DNA of 64,000 bases from CAZDWZ01 sp964509425 (GTDB taxonomy: Bacteria > Bdellovibrionota_C > UBA2361 > SZUA-149 > CAZDWZ01), in assembly GCA_964509425.1 (NCBI GenBank), contig CAZDWZ010000006.1:314925-378924 (forward strand). Direction: 5' to 3'. Positions within the stretch are counted from its first letter, which is position 1. Every line of letters begins with the position of its first letter. This document shows, piece by piece, positions 37,867 through 46,804 of the stretch. The notes under the pieces were generated by a model. That model was given only the letters and a program-made list of their open reading frames with translations. It was not told where the DNA came from and ran no database searches. A program made the translations under genes and the position numbers.

Positions 37867-38415
37867 TTACCTTGTCAGCGTAAATATCCATTCGCGGCAG
37901 TTCGGAAAGCGCGTCTCTAGGTACTCGCGCTCTCCAAGATGAAAATCTAAAAAATCAAAGCCGGGTGATACGGTGCAACCAAGGAGCGCCCATTTCCCTC
38001 CCGGTTTCAAACGAAGTCCTTGCCACACTCCCTTGGGAACGATTTGCTGCGGACGCTCACCGTCTAGAAGTGTCGGACCGAGCGGAAGCACTTCCGCGCC
38101 TGATTCTGCGAGCAGGACGAGCTCCACCGTGTCGCCCGCATAAAAATGAAAAATCTCGTCGCTCTCGACACGGTGGAACGCAGAGAAGTTCTCAGGTGTG
38201 ACGAGGTAGTAAATCGCCGTTCCGTACGCCCGCTCCCGGTGAGCCGGTGGAGCATCTTCAAGTCGCAAGGGAACGGCCCGGTCTTCGGTCCGATAGGTTT
38301 CCCGGTAGTAGCCGCCCTCAAACGGCAGCGGCTCGAGTCCAAGGAGTGAGATTATTTCTTCCGCCTTCACAGACACTTCCACATCTAATTCGGATCCTCC
38401 GCGATTTAACTTCAT
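37867..38415 (-). CDS. Cupin superfamily protein, DUF985 family
   Basis: 182 residues from ATG 38415. It matches the DUF985 pattern closely: EEIISLLGLEPLPFEGGYYR at the N-terminus, AIYYLVTPENFSAFHRVESD, EIFHFYAGDTVELVLL, and the C-terminal LLGCTVSPGFDFLDFHLG. The fold is a metal-binding double-stranded beta-helix; substrates of the family are mostly unknown (some are predicted sugar epimerase-like). It is the first gene of a two-gene unit with the periplasmic binding protein, and is divergent from the second such protein at 38530. An upstream in-frame extension to 38505 looks non-native. Confidence 0.87.
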   Translation of the reverse strand: MKLNRGGSELDVEVSVKAEEIISLLGLEPLPFEGGYYRETYRTEDRAVPLRLEDAPPAHRERAYGTAIYYLVTPENFSAFHRVESDEIFHFYAGDTVELVLLAESGAEVLPLGPTLLDGERPQQIVPKGVWQGLRLKPGGKWALLGCTVSPGFDFLDFHLGEREYLETRFPNCREWIFTLTR

Positions 38416-38529
38416 TTCCTGGCACTGAATCAAGGTGGGAGCATCGAAAATGTGTCCGCCGAGTTGAATCACGCATGCTCGACGGGTAGACTCTCGGAAG
38501 CCCAATTCTCAGCAGGAGATCACGCCGAT

Positions 38530-39609
38530 ATGAAAGTTTTTCGATTCATCCTCCTGTTCCTCCTCCCCCTCCAGGCGCTCGCGGATGAGAACACTCTCAA
38601 GGTCGGCTTCATTGTGCCGCTCTCCGGTCCCCTTGCCGAATACGGAGTCGCGATAAAAAACGGCTTTGAAATGGCGGCAAAGGAGTTTCCAGCATATGCC
38701 TCTCGCATTCCCACGATTTTCGAGGACTCGAAATACGACACGAAAACTTCCATCGGTAATTTTGCAAAATTACACGAGATCGACAAAGTCGAGATCGTGC
38801 TCGTCTTCGGCGGACCGATGTCCGAAGCGCTCGCTCCCGTGGCAGATGCAAAAAAGCTTCCGACGTTACTCTCTACGAACGAACCCACGGTTGTAAAAAA
38901 CCGAAAGTACTCGATTCGTTTTTCGAATCCCGCGAAAGACTACGGAGGACTGCTTGCCGCTTGGCTGAGTAAACGCGGAGCAAAGCGGGTGGGGATCGTA
39001 AAAACCGACAATCAATACCTGAACGCGATGTTCACGGGTCTCACCGACACTGTTCCGAAGGGAATGGAAGTAGAGCTCATCGATTCTTATCGCTATGAAG
39101 ATCAAGACTTTCGAAGCTCCGTCACAAAGCTCAAGCGAAAACCGGTTGACGCCATCGGACTCTATCTCCTGAACGGGCAGGTGAGCTCATTTCTCAAAAT
39201 GATGAGGCAGCAACAGATCGATGTTCCCGTTTTCGGCACCGATTTTTTTGAGAGTCGCGCCGAAATTCAGCAGTCGTTGGGGGGAATGGAAGGGTCGGTC
39301 TTCCCCAATAACGGCGTCTCCGAAGCCTTCCACGAGGAGTATATGAAGCTCTTCGGAACGGACAGCCAGATCACTTGGGCCGGATACGGACACGACATGT
39401 TCATTCTGATCAAGGAATACCTGCGGATAAATGGCAGCAAGAAGCTCTCACCGGAAGACGTGATGACGGCCATCCGTGCGCTTCCCGTGTTCGAAGGCGT
39501 GATGGGGAAATGCTCTTACGCCTCGACTGCGGAGGGGGATTCTTACTTCGGATTCCCAGTTGAAATGAAAGTGATCAAAGGAAATGAGATCAAGACATTC
39601 AAAGAATAG
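38530..39609 (+). CDS. ABC-type branched-chain amino-acid-like periplasmic binding protein (type 1), orphan
   Basis: 359 residues. Signal peptide FRFILLFLLPLQALADE, then LKVGFIVPLSGPLAEYGVAI, EDSKYDTKTS and VLVFGGPMSEALAPVADA, as in Leu/Ile/Val-type receptors. It is a paralogue of the minus-strand protein at 36768, with the same opening block and similar length, but distant. CAGGAG lies 12 bases before ATG 38530. No transporter membrane genes accompany it. A short perfect hairpin at 39664 may end its transcript. Confidence 0.86.
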   Translation: MKVFRFILLFLLPLQALADENTLKVGFIVPLSGPLAEYGVAIKNGFEMAAKEFPAYASRIPTIFEDSKYDTKTSIGNFAKLHEIDKVEIVLVFGGPMSEALAPVADAKKLPTLLSTNEPTVVKNRKYSIRFSNPAKDYGGLLAAWLSKRGAKRVGIVKTDNQYLNAMFTGLTDTVPKGMEVELIDSYRYEDQDFRSSVTKLKRKPVDAIGLYLLNGQVSSFLKMMRQQQIDVPVFGTDFFESRAEIQQSLGGMEGSVFPNNGVSEAFHEEYMKLFGTDSQITWAGYGHDMFILIKEYLRINGSKKLSPEDVMTAIRALPVFEGVMGKCSYASTAEGDSYFGFPVEMKVIKGNEIKTFKE

Positions 39610-39663
39610 TTTCTTTTCTTTCACGAGATTAACGAAGAGTTAATAATTCCATATCCTGCTTCT

Positions 39664-39684
39664 CCGGCGATTGCTTATCGCCGG
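39664..39684 (+). terminator. Short perfect hairpin
   Basis: CCGGCGAT-TGCTT-ATCGCCGG, eight perfect base pairs with a five-base loop, 55 bases after the binding-protein stop. There is no T-run, so termination strength is uncertain. Confidence 0.45.
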
Positions 39685-39971
39685 ATCGCCCCTTACAATG
39701 GGATCAAGGTCTTTTTCTCAGGTTACAAATAGTTGGAAGAGAGTTAGGAGTTCTCGAGTAGTTTCCCTCTGCAGTTTTTATACTATCTCATTCTCTACAA
39801 CCCTATTTCCTCTTTCTCTCGCCGAACCTCGTCAACTACCACCTGATCGCCATCGATTCATCTGACTCTTCAGATTGGTATTTTTGCGTCCGTCTCTTCG
39901 GATCCGGGCTTGAGAACTTTCGTTCTTCGAATGGAAGTTTCGGCGTCGCCGCACATCGCAATCCTGCTTCA

Positions 39972-40044
39972 CGCCGGAAAGAGTCGGGCCTCAATCATCG
40001 CGAACATTTCGCGGCGGTGATTCGGGCCTGACTCTTGGCCGGCG
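39972..40044. repeat. 73-base imperfect palindrome upstream of the ABC transporter
   Basis: Outer arms CGCCGG/CCGGCG, then AAGAGTC/GACTCTT, then GGGCC/GGCCT, AATCATCGC/GCGGTGATT and inner CGCGAA/TTCGCG form a near-continuous stem of about 30 pairs. It ends 50 bases before the transporter start. It could be a terminator for upstream transcription, a mobile-element trace or a recombination site. Confidence 0.6.
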
Positions 40045-40094
40045 GCTTGGTTGCCGTCGACCGACTCCCTGAATCTCTGTGTAAAGGTCCGAAA

Positions 40095-41888
40095 ATGAGC
40101 GAAACCAAGTACGCGGTCGAGTTGGAGTGCGTCGAGAAGAGCTTCCCGCGCCACGGCGGCTGGCGGTCGGTGTTCAGCGAGAGCGAGGCGCTGGCCCGGC
40201 TCTTCGGGCTCACCAAGCGCTGCTCGGTGCTTCGTGGGGTCTCCTTCCGCGCCCCGGTCGGGGTGACGCTGGGCCTCGTGGGCATGAACGGCGCCGGGAA
40301 GACCACCGTCCTCCGCCTCCTGACGACGTTGTTGAAGCCCGAGAAGGGCGACGTGCGTCTCCACGGTGTCTCCCTCATCACGAACCCCTCGTTCGCGCGC
40401 GGGGTGATCTCGAAGGTGAGCCGCGACGAGGCGTACTCCGCGTTCACGCCGATGGAGAACATCCGGATCGCCGCGGGCCTGTACGGCGTCGATCGCGAGG
40501 CGGCGTGCGTGGCGGCCACGATCCTGTTCAAGGCGATGGGTCTCACCGACGGCAGCGTGAAGAAGGAGGAGGACGAGATCAACCAGAAGCGCACGGGGCA
40601 CCTCAGCACCGGCGGGCAGGTGAAGGTCGCGCTCGTGCGGGCGCTGCTACCGCTCCTCGCCGACAAGGAGCCCGACGCGCCGCCGGGGGTCTTGCTGCTC
40701 GACGAGGCGACCTCGAACCTTGACGTGCTCGCGGCGGAGAGCTTCTTCGAGGCGCTCCGGGTGGTCCGCCTCCGCCTGCCCAACCTCACCGTGATCATGG
40801 CGACGAACTCGGTGGGTGAGGCGTACCGCTGCGACCAGATCGTGGGCATCCTGGACGGGAAGATCATCGAAGACCCCGGTCTCGTCGCGCGCTTGCGTCA
40901 GAAGCTCGAGGGCTCCGCCGAGGCGGCGCGGGAGCTCGCGCAGTTCATCGACCCCAAGGGTGCCGCGGCCGCCGCGACCGGGACGGAGATCAACCTTCCC
41001 GCCATCGCTGCCGTTCCCGTCACCCCGGTGAAGACCCTGACGGAGCGCGACTCCCTCGACCGGAAGCGGAACCGGGTCGTGAACATCGCGATCGTGCTGA
41101 ACTTCGCGGTGCCGATCTTGGTCGGCATGTACATCTACGCGGCGACGCGGCCCCCGTTCGCGGCGTTCGTCGCCGCCGTGACCGGGATGTTGTTCACGCT
41201 CCTCGCCCGCGAAGGATTCCGGGTGATCGACCGCGAACGGTCCCCGTACAAGATGATCGAGACCGTCTTGTTAAGCCCCATGACGACGAGGCAGCACCTC
41301 AGGGCGGCGCTGTTCGTGGGGCTGAAGGCCGAGTTGAGAACGGTGACGGTGTTCGCGCTGGTGGTCTTCCTGGCGTCGCTCACCTACTCGAACATCGCGA
41401 GACAGGCGTGGATGTGCGTCTCCGCGATGGAGGTCACCGACTGGGTGGGGGTTCTGGGCACGTTTATCTTTCTCTGTGTCTCGGCGATGGCGCTCGGCTT
41501 CTGCTTCGTGCACGCCGCGTTTCTGATGCCGAGCCACTATTCATTCTTGGTGCTCCAGATTCTGCCCCACCTCCTGATCCTCTGCGGAGGGATCTACTAC
41601 TCTCCGGATGCGCTGCCGTGGGGGCTGTCGCATCTGGCTCAAATAAACCCGGTGACGTACGCGTCACAGGCGATGATGGAGTTCCTCCACCTCCGACCCG
41701 TCCTGAAGGCCGAGCCCGCGTCGCTCCCCGCGGTGGATTTCCTGCAGTCCCTACTGCCGGGTCTCCCGCGAGGCTACGCGTGTCTCATCCTTCTCTGCGG
41801 TCTCGGTGCGCTGTTTGCGGGCCTCGGTTCGTGGCTCTACGGGAAGCTCGAACCGCTCGTTCGCAAATCCGGCCGCTACTTCTCCTAA
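40095..41888 (+). CDS. GC-rich orphan: ABC transporter, ATP-binding domain fused to ABC-2 type permease
   Basis: 597 residues. The nucleotide-binding domain (1 to ~300) has Walker A GMNGAGKTT (63-71), signature LSTGGQ (170-175), Walker B LLLDEATSNLD (200-210) and a switch region around MATNSVGEAYR. The permease part (~330-597) has about six hydrophobic segments and PHLLILCGGIYYSPDALP, typical of ABC-2 exporters. A half-transporter on one chain should dimerise. Substrate unknown. AAAGG precedes ATG 40095. Codon use is strongly GC-ending, contrasting with the binding-protein genes before it and the membrane gene after it; it is the largest member of the dispersed GC-rich class. Confidence 0.9.
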   Translation: MSETKYAVELECVEKSFPRHGGWRSVFSESEALARLFGLTKRCSVLRGVSFRAPVGVTLGLVGMNGAGKTTVLRLLTTLLKPEKGDVRLHGVSLITNPSFARGVISKVSRDEAYSAFTPMENIRIAAGLYGVDREAACVAATILFKAMGLTDGSVKKEEDEINQKRTGHLSTGGQVKVALVRALLPLLADKEPDAPPGVLLLDEATSNLDVLAAESFFEALRVVRLRLPNLTVIMATNSVGEAYRCDQIVGILDGKIIEDPGLVARLRQKLEGSAEAARELAQFIDPKGAAAAATGTEINLPAIAAVPVTPVKTLTERDSLDRKRNRVVNIAIVLNFAVPILVGMYIYAATRPPFAAFVAAVTGMLFTLLAREGFRVIDRERSPYKMIETVLLSPMTTRQHLRAALFVGLKAELRTVTVFALVVFLASLTYSNIARQAWMCVSAMEVTDWVGVLGTFIFLCVSAMALGFCFVHAAFLMPSHYSFLVLQILPHLLILCGGIYYSPDALPWGLSHLAQINPVTYASQAMMEFLHLRPVLKAEPASLPAVDFLQSLLPGLPRGYACLILLCGLGALFAGLGSWLYGKLEPLVRKSGRYFS

Positions 41889-41986
41889 CCGAGAAACCGG
41901 CCCGCCTCTCTCTTCCAGACAGGTTCCCGATTACATAATGCCGAAAGGCCGCCTGGTCCCCGTCAACGGACCCTCTCTTTTTGGCT

Positions 41987-42352
41987 TCAGTAGAATCTCA
42001 CGGCGGAAAAGCAGATCGCAAAAAGCCACGCATAGAAAAATTTCGAAGTCGCAAGCGTCACATCCCACCGCTCCTCGAGAATTCGCGACATAAGGGCCCC
42101 AGCAAATCCGACAGCAACTGGAATCAATCCGAGGCTGAGCACGGCACGAGAAGATCCGCCGAAGTGCGGGACTGGCCAGAGCCACCTGCTGAGCGCTCCG
42201 CAGAGCAAGCCGAGAAAAAGATAGAGAAGTGTCCGTCCAACAACCGAGGGGTGCCGCTCGGAGGTATGAGTCAGGCAATCGCCAAGCATCCAGAGAAACT
42301 GTGAGAAGTGCTCGAGAAGTGCTTCCACGAGAACTTCGATCAATAAATCCAT
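41987..42352 (-). CDS. Small integral membrane protein of unknown function
   Basis: 121 residues, GGAGAAATTCT ribosome-binding site directly before ATG 42352. About three hydrophobic helices: LLYLFLGLLCGALSRWLW, AVLSLGLIPVAVGFAGALM and FFYAWLFAICFSAVRFY. No family recognised. Base composition is like the host background, unlike the neighbouring ABC transporter. Confidence 0.65.
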   Translation of the reverse strand: MDLLIEVLVEALLEHFSQFLWMLGDCLTHTSERHPSVVGRTLLYLFLGLLCGALSRWLWPVPHFGGSSRAVLSLGLIPVAVGFAGALMSRILEERWDVTLATSKFFYAWLFAICFSAVRFY

Positions 42353-42530
42353 AGAATTTCTCCGGCCGGGGTGGTGATGCCCGAGAGTATGTTGTCCCTC
42401 CTTATCTGAGGGACCGGAGACGAACGATTTTCTTACGCGGAGAAGCGCCGGATAACTCCCAATCCACTCACCGTTTTAGCACAAGATTATGCAGAGACAT
42501 TCTTCACCCAGCGGAGAACGTTGCTCGCTT

Positions 42531-43448
42531 TCAGATCTCGCTCTTCCACTCCGGCGAGCTCGTGAGCGACACCGCCGAACCGGTTACCGGATGAGAAAAC
42601 GTCAGAGTCTCGGCATGAAGGAGAAACCCTTCGTCGGATTCCAGTCCGAGCTTCAACGCAAAACTTGTGAGCGATTTCCTGGCCCCATAGAGCGAGTCTC
42701 CCACAAGCGGGTGACCGATGTGCGCGAGATGCGCTCTCACTTGATGCCGTCGGGCACGGTTCGCTCTTACCCGGACAATCGAGAAGCCGCCTTCTAGTTC
42801 GCGGACAACTTCGATCTCACTCTCCGCGGAGAGTGCCGTTTCGTCTCCGGGCTTCGAAAACAGCATCTTCTTTCCGTCGCTCGATGGAGTGAGCGCGAGA
42901 TAGACGCTGAAAAGGTTTTCTTTGAGCTTGCCTTCGACGAGAGCGAGGTAGGACTTCTCGAACTTTCCTTCGAAGAGCTCGAGACGAAGGCTCTCCCAAA
43001 CATCCGAGTTCTTCGCGGCGGTGACGAGGCCACCGGTCCAAAAATCAAGGCGCTGGATAAGCCCCGCTTCCCGGAGATCGGGCGAAGCAGTGCGGCACTC
43101 CGCTCGAGCGGTGGCAATCATGTCCGCGAGCGTGGTCGGATCCTCCGGAGAGAGCGTCACTGTTGAAACCCCTCGGGGTTTGTTTACGACGAGGAGATGT
43201 TCATCCTCAAACACGACGGAAAGGGGCAAGGCGTTTTCCATCACGCGCGCTGCAGGAGATTCGATGCTGCCGAGAATCTCAACGAGGCTTCCGGCAAAAA
43301 CCGGAGCGCCACCGCGCATCGGGACGCCGTTCACGCGGACCAATCCCTCTTTGCAGAGATCTCTGGCCTTACTCCGGCTCAAGCCGGGGATTTCTTCCGT
43401 AAGCCACAGGTCAAATCTGGGGGATGCTTTTTCAGCGCAAAGTTTCAT
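42531..43448 (-). CDS. RluA-family RNA pseudouridine synthase with S4 domain
   Basis: 305 residues from ATG 43448. The N-terminal S4 RNA-binding domain reads FDLWLTEEIPGLSRSKARDL...VRVNGVPM. The catalytic domain has LLVVNKPRGVSTV and the active-site Asp in IQRLDFWTGGLV (the family HRLDxxTSG with variant flanks), then HQVRAHLAHIGHPLVGDSLY near the C-terminus. It isomerises uridine in rRNA or tRNA; the exact site is not predictable. The Gln for His change and Gly for Ser in the catalytic motif are mild departures. The upstream frame extension to 43517 is not needed. Confidence 0.88.
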   Translation of the reverse strand: MKLCAEKASPRFDLWLTEEIPGLSRSKARDLCKEGLVRVNGVPMRGGAPVFAGSLVEILGSIESPAARVMENALPLSVVFEDEHLLVVNKPRGVSTVTLSPEDPTTLADMIATARAECRTASPDLREAGLIQRLDFWTGGLVTAAKNSDVWESLRLELFEGKFEKSYLALVEGKLKENLFSVYLALTPSSDGKKMLFSKPGDETALSAESEIEVVRELEGGFSIVRVRANRARRHQVRAHLAHIGHPLVGDSLYGARKSLTSFALKLGLESDEGFLLHAETLTFSHPVTGSAVSLTSSPEWKSEI

Positions 43449-43536
43449 AGTGTACAAAGTATTCTGGTGTACCGGCGCTTCACCACTTGGGCTGCGCCAC
43501 TGGCTTTCCATCGCCACTGACTCTGCGGTGCACTCG

Positions 43537-44958
43537 TTAGGTATTTACTGCCTGTAAGGGCGGAAGCGAGAATGGTCCGACTGATTTCGGTCCCCTCGTC
43601 TCTCCCTTATAATTCCTCTCTATCCAGCCGACGTCAAATTCCGCATCAATGAAGTTTTTCTGCCGGAGAAGCCAACGGTGAAAATCGAGAGTCGTGGGAA
43701 CACCTTCCACCAGATATTCATCGAGGCACTGCACCGATCGGGTAACGGCCTCCGCCCGATCTTTCCCGGTAATCACAATCTTTGAGAGCAGCGCATCATA
43801 GAATGCAGAGAGCCGGCTGCCTGACTCCACCCAGCCGTCTTCGCGAACTCCGGGGCCGCCGGCGCGGGAGATGTATTGAATCGTCCCTCTGGCCGGCTTG
43901 AACTCTTCCTTCGGATTCTCCGCATACACACGATACTCGATGGCATGACCTCGCGGCGCGATTTCCTTCTGAGTCATGGGGAGTTTTCCGTCACGCGCGA
44001 CAATGAACTGAAGCGCAACGAGGTCAACCCCGTACACTGATTCAGTGACGGGGTGCTCGACCTGGATTCGCGTGTTCATCTCGAGAAAATAAAACGGCGA
44101 ATCATTTTTCTCGCCTCCGGCGACGATGCATTCGATAGTGCCGGCTCCGCCGTATTTCGTTCCGCTCACGAGATTCACCGCGGCTTCATGCAGGCGCTTC
44201 CGCAGATCCGGATGAAGCCTCGGCGCTGGACATTCTTCGATGAGCTTTTGATATCGTCGCTGAACGGAACATTCCCGCTCACCGAAGTGAACCGCACCAC
44301 CTGCGCCATCCCCGAAGATCTGCACTTCGATGTGTCGCGGCCGCTCGATAAATTTCTCGACAAACACTTGGCCGTTTCCAAACGCGGCTTCCGCTTCCGA
44401 ACTCGCTTCTGCGAGCTTGCCCGGAAGCTCTGCTGGAGCGCTCACGATCCGCATCCCGCGTCCGCTCCCTCCGGCAACCGCTTTGATAATTACCGGAAAG
44501 CCGACCTTCTTTCCGAACGCCGCGAGCTCCTCAACCGTCTTCCCCGGCTCGGTTCCCGGCACGACGGGCATTCCGAGCTCCGTCGCTTTTTTTCTCGCCT
44601 CATTTTTATCACCCATCAAGCGGATGATCGCGGCATCGGGACCAATGAAGGTGAGCCCGGCGGCGGCAACGGCGGCGGCAAACTCCGCATTCTCCGAGAA
44701 GAAACCGTATCCGGGATGAATCGAATCCGCGCCGGTTTGTTTCGCCGCTGAGATGAGTTTTTTCTGATTGAGATACGTTTCTTTCACCGACGAACCGCCG
44801 AGCGCGAGGCGATGATCGGCAAGCCTTACATGAAGCGCGCCCGCATCGGCGTCTGAAAAAACGGCGACGGTTTCTATACCGAGGGACTGAGCGGCGCGGA
44901 TGATACGCACCGCGATTTCACCACGATTTGCGACAAGAACCCTTGAGATCTTTGCCAT
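43537..44958 (-). CDS. accC: Biotin carboxylase (acetyl-CoA carboxylase or related acyl-CoA carboxylase subunit)
   Basis: 473 residues from ATG 44958. It carboxylates biotin on a carrier protein with ATP and bicarbonate. Order of motifs: ISRVLVANRGEIAVRIIRAA, HPGYGFFSENAEFA, the ATP-grasp glycine loop AVAGGSGRGMRIV, FIERPRHIEVQIFGD, ERECSVQRRYQKLIEE, MNTRIQVEHPVTE and IEYRVYAENP. The C-terminus stops shortly after the carboxylase domain, so no biotin carrier is fused. The gene usually sits after accB, but here it stands alone, divergent from trxB. A slightly longer C-terminus than E. coli AccC and the missing accB leave a role in another acyl-CoA carboxylase possible. Confidence 0.92.
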   Translation of the reverse strand: MAKISRVLVANRGEIAVRIIRAAQSLGIETVAVFSDADAGALHVRLADHRLALGGSSVKETYLNQKKLISAAKQTGADSIHPGYGFFSENAEFAAAVAAAGLTFIGPDAAIIRLMGDKNEARKKATELGMPVVPGTEPGKTVEELAAFGKKVGFPVIIKAVAGGSGRGMRIVSAPAELPGKLAEASSEAEAAFGNGQVFVEKFIERPRHIEVQIFGDGAGGAVHFGERECSVQRRYQKLIEECPAPRLHPDLRKRLHEAAVNLVSGTKYGGAGTIECIVAGGEKNDSPFYFLEMNTRIQVEHPVTESVYGVDLVALQFIVARDGKLPMTQKEIAPRGHAIEYRVYAENPKEEFKPARGTIQYISRAGGPGVREDGWVESGSRLSAFYDALLSKIVITGKDRAEAVTRSVQCLDEYLVEGVPTTLDFHRWLLRQKNFIDAEFDVGWIERNYKGETRGPKSVGPFSLPPLQAVNT

Positions 44959-45029
44959 ATGTTGAATCCTCGCCACTTCCTGTTATGTTTGCCGCTCAAA
45001 TCCGTCTTAATTGCTTTGGATACTTGTTT

Positions 45030-45959
45030 ATGCCCCATCATGAAATCATCATTCTCGGTTCCGGCCCAGCAGGTCTTACAGCAGCCGTCTATACGGCGCG
45101 TGCGAATCTCTCGCCGCTTGTCGCGCACGGCCCACAGCCGGGAGGGCAGCTTACTATAACAACTCATGTGGAAAACTTCCCTGGTTTCTCAGAGGGAATT
45201 CTCGGCCCGGATCTCATGGAAGAGATGCGGAAGCAGGCAGAGCGGTTCGGAACCACGACCATTCAGGCGCTCGCGACGAAAGTCGACCTCAGCAAACGGC
45301 CGTTTCACATCTGGTTTGAAGACAAGGAATACACTTGCGGCGCACTGATCATCGCGACGGGCGCCAGCGCGAGAACGCTCGGACTTCCGCAAGAGAAAGA
45401 ACTGATGGGATATGGACTCTCGACCTGCGCGACCTGTGATGGTGCGTTTTTCCGCGATGTCGAAGTCGGAGTTGTCGGCGGCGGTGATTCCGCCTGTGAA
45501 GAAGCGCTCTTCCTCACGCGCTTCGCGAGTAAGGTGAAGATGATCCACCGCCGAGACTCTTTCCGGGCGTCGAAGATCATGGCGCAGCGAGTTTTGGACA
45601 ATCCAAAGATCGAAGTGTTGTGGAACAAACAACCGACCGAGCTTCTGGGAGACAGGAAGACGGGTCTCACCGGTGTGACACTCGAAGACACGGTCTCAAA
45701 GGAAAAATCGAAGCTTGATATCGGCGCGATTTTCTACGGCATCGGTCACACTCCGAATTCGCAGCTCTTCAAGGGGCTGCTCGATATGGATGAGAATGGT
45801 TATCTCATCACCGAGCCGGGCACGGTCCGCACCAAAATCGAAGGCGTGTTCGCCTGCGGCGACGTCCAAGATCACATCTGGCGGCAAGCAGTCACCGCTG
45901 CTGGAACGGGATGCATGGCGGCAATCGACGCCGAGCGCTGGCTCGCCGAGCATAAGTAA
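45030..45959 (+). CDS. trxB: Thioredoxin reductase
   Basis: FAD/NADPH flavoenzyme that reduces thioredoxin. 309 residues, the family's usual length, from ATG 45030. FAD-binding GSGPAGLTAAVYTARA, the redox-active disulfide CATC (Cys133, Cys136) in STCATCDGAFF, NADPH-binding VGGGDSACEEALFL and the closing FACGDVQDHIWRQAVTAAG are all present. Longer in-frame starts upstream overlap accC and lack the FAD fold, so they are rejected. It is divergent from accC with 71 bases between the starts. Confidence 0.95.
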   Translation: MPHHEIIILGSGPAGLTAAVYTARANLSPLVAHGPQPGGQLTITTHVENFPGFSEGILGPDLMEEMRKQAERFGTTTIQALATKVDLSKRPFHIWFEDKEYTCGALIIATGASARTLGLPQEKELMGYGLSTCATCDGAFFRDVEVGVVGGGDSACEEALFLTRFASKVKMIHRRDSFRASKIMAQRVLDNPKIEVLWNKQPTELLGDRKTGLTGVTLEDTVSKEKSKLDIGAIFYGIGHTPNSQLFKGLLDMDENGYLITEPGTVRTKIEGVFACGDVQDHIWRQAVTAAGTGCMAAIDAERWLAEHK

Positions 45960-45962
45960 GAG

Positions 45963-45978
45963 GAGCGCGCCCGCGCTC
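45963..45978 (+). terminator. Hairpin after trxB
   Basis: GAGCGCG-CC-CGCGCTC directly after the trxB stop, followed by TTCCC. The stem is GC-rich but the loop is only two bases; it may extend through AAGAG/CTCTT. A plausible terminator. Confidence 0.45.
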
Positions 45979-46236
45979 TTCCCTGTGCGGCAACTGTATG
46001 AAAACTCTTTGAAGTCTGTGAACGAACCCTAAAATTCCCGAATCATAAAAGCTTTGTGAAGTAGGGCATCAAAAGGTTCTTTCTCAGCACTCAGCTCCTT
46101 TTCCCTCGCGAGAAATTTTCGATTCGAAAAATCAGAATGGATTGGATGAGTGGGGATCGCGTGGTGAGCCTCGATGGTTCAGCACGCGGTTACCCACACA
46201 ACCTCCCTTCACCGCAGGGAAATCAGGAGCATCACA

Positions 46237-46635
46237 GTGAACTTCTCGAACTACCGCGACGCGGTCTCGGCGCTCGTCCCGGCGCACAAGTCGTTCCAGT
46301 TCTGGCGCGGCGTGGCGGCGCTCGCGGACAGCACGAAGCTGACCGGCCACGAGATCAAGGTCACCCGGGTCAGCATCCTCGGGAACATGGTGGACGGCTA
46401 CAGCCACGGGACCGCGACCGTGCTGTACTACCGCCCGCTCAGCGACTTCGACTCCCTCGCCGAGGCCGAAGCGGCGAAGCCCCAGATCGCCGAGTTGAAC
46501 GACATCCCGCTGTACGACCTCGAAGTGCTGACGGGGGGCTTCGTGTTCGACAACGGGCAGGCGATGCACGTGGAACTCCCGGCGGGTCTCGGCAAGGAGC
46601 TGCTGGCGGGCATGCTCGACCTGAAGAAGCAGTAG
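46237..46635 (+). CDS. GC-rich orphan: small soluble protein of unknown function
   Basis: 132 residues from GTG 46237, chosen because ATCAGGAGC lies six bases upstream. No signal peptide, membrane helix or known family. Composition is balanced and protein-like (KVTRVSILGNMVDGYSHGTA, YDLEVLTGGFVFDNGQAMHV). Codons end mostly in G or C. It is one of two GC-rich orphans next to each other here, the other being on the opposite strand with their 3' ends facing each other. Confidence 0.7.
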   Translation: MNFSNYRDAVSALVPAHKSFQFWRGVAALADSTKLTGHEIKVTRVSILGNMVDGYSHGTATVLYYRPLSDFDSLAEAEAAKPQIAELNDIPLYDLEVLTGGFVFDNGQAMHVELPAGLGKELLAGMLDLKKQ

Positions 46636-46641
46636 CGCTGT

Positions 46642-46698
46642 AGGTGTGAAGTGAACAATAAGGTTCAGCGAAGCGGCATGGATGCCCGCTTCACATCT
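46642..46698. terminator. Nested hairpin 3' of the 132-residue gene
   Basis: AGGTGTGAAG pairs with CTTCACATCT, enclosing an inner GAAGCGGCAT/ATGCCCGCTTC hairpin. It starts seven bases after the stop and is a plausible terminator or stability element. Confidence 0.45.
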
Positions 46699-46733
46699 CG
46701 TGTCTGAATCGTGATTCAAGAACATTGCAAAAC

Positions 46734-46796
46734 AAGTCGCAGCGCGAGCGAAGAGAATATAACCTCCTCTCTCGTTCCTCACCCGCGTTGCGACTT
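46734..46796 (-). terminator. Family B hairpin, copy 1
   Basis: Minus-strand reading: AAGTCGCAACGCGGGTGAGG, loop, then CTTCGCTCGCGCTGCGACTT and a T-rich GTTTTG. It begins about nine bases past the stop of the GC-rich gene 46805-47491, so it should end that transcript. It is shared with the copies at 50068 and 55762. Confidence 0.75.
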
Positions 46797-46804
46797 TTTC
46801 TCGG

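Larger units (their letters stand above)
39610..40094. other. Intergenic region with two palindromes before the ABC transporter
   Basis: It contains the hairpin at 39664-39684 and the long imperfect palindrome at 39972-40044. No gene is supported in it; a 64-residue ORF at 39671 has no ribosome-binding site. Confidence 0.4.
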
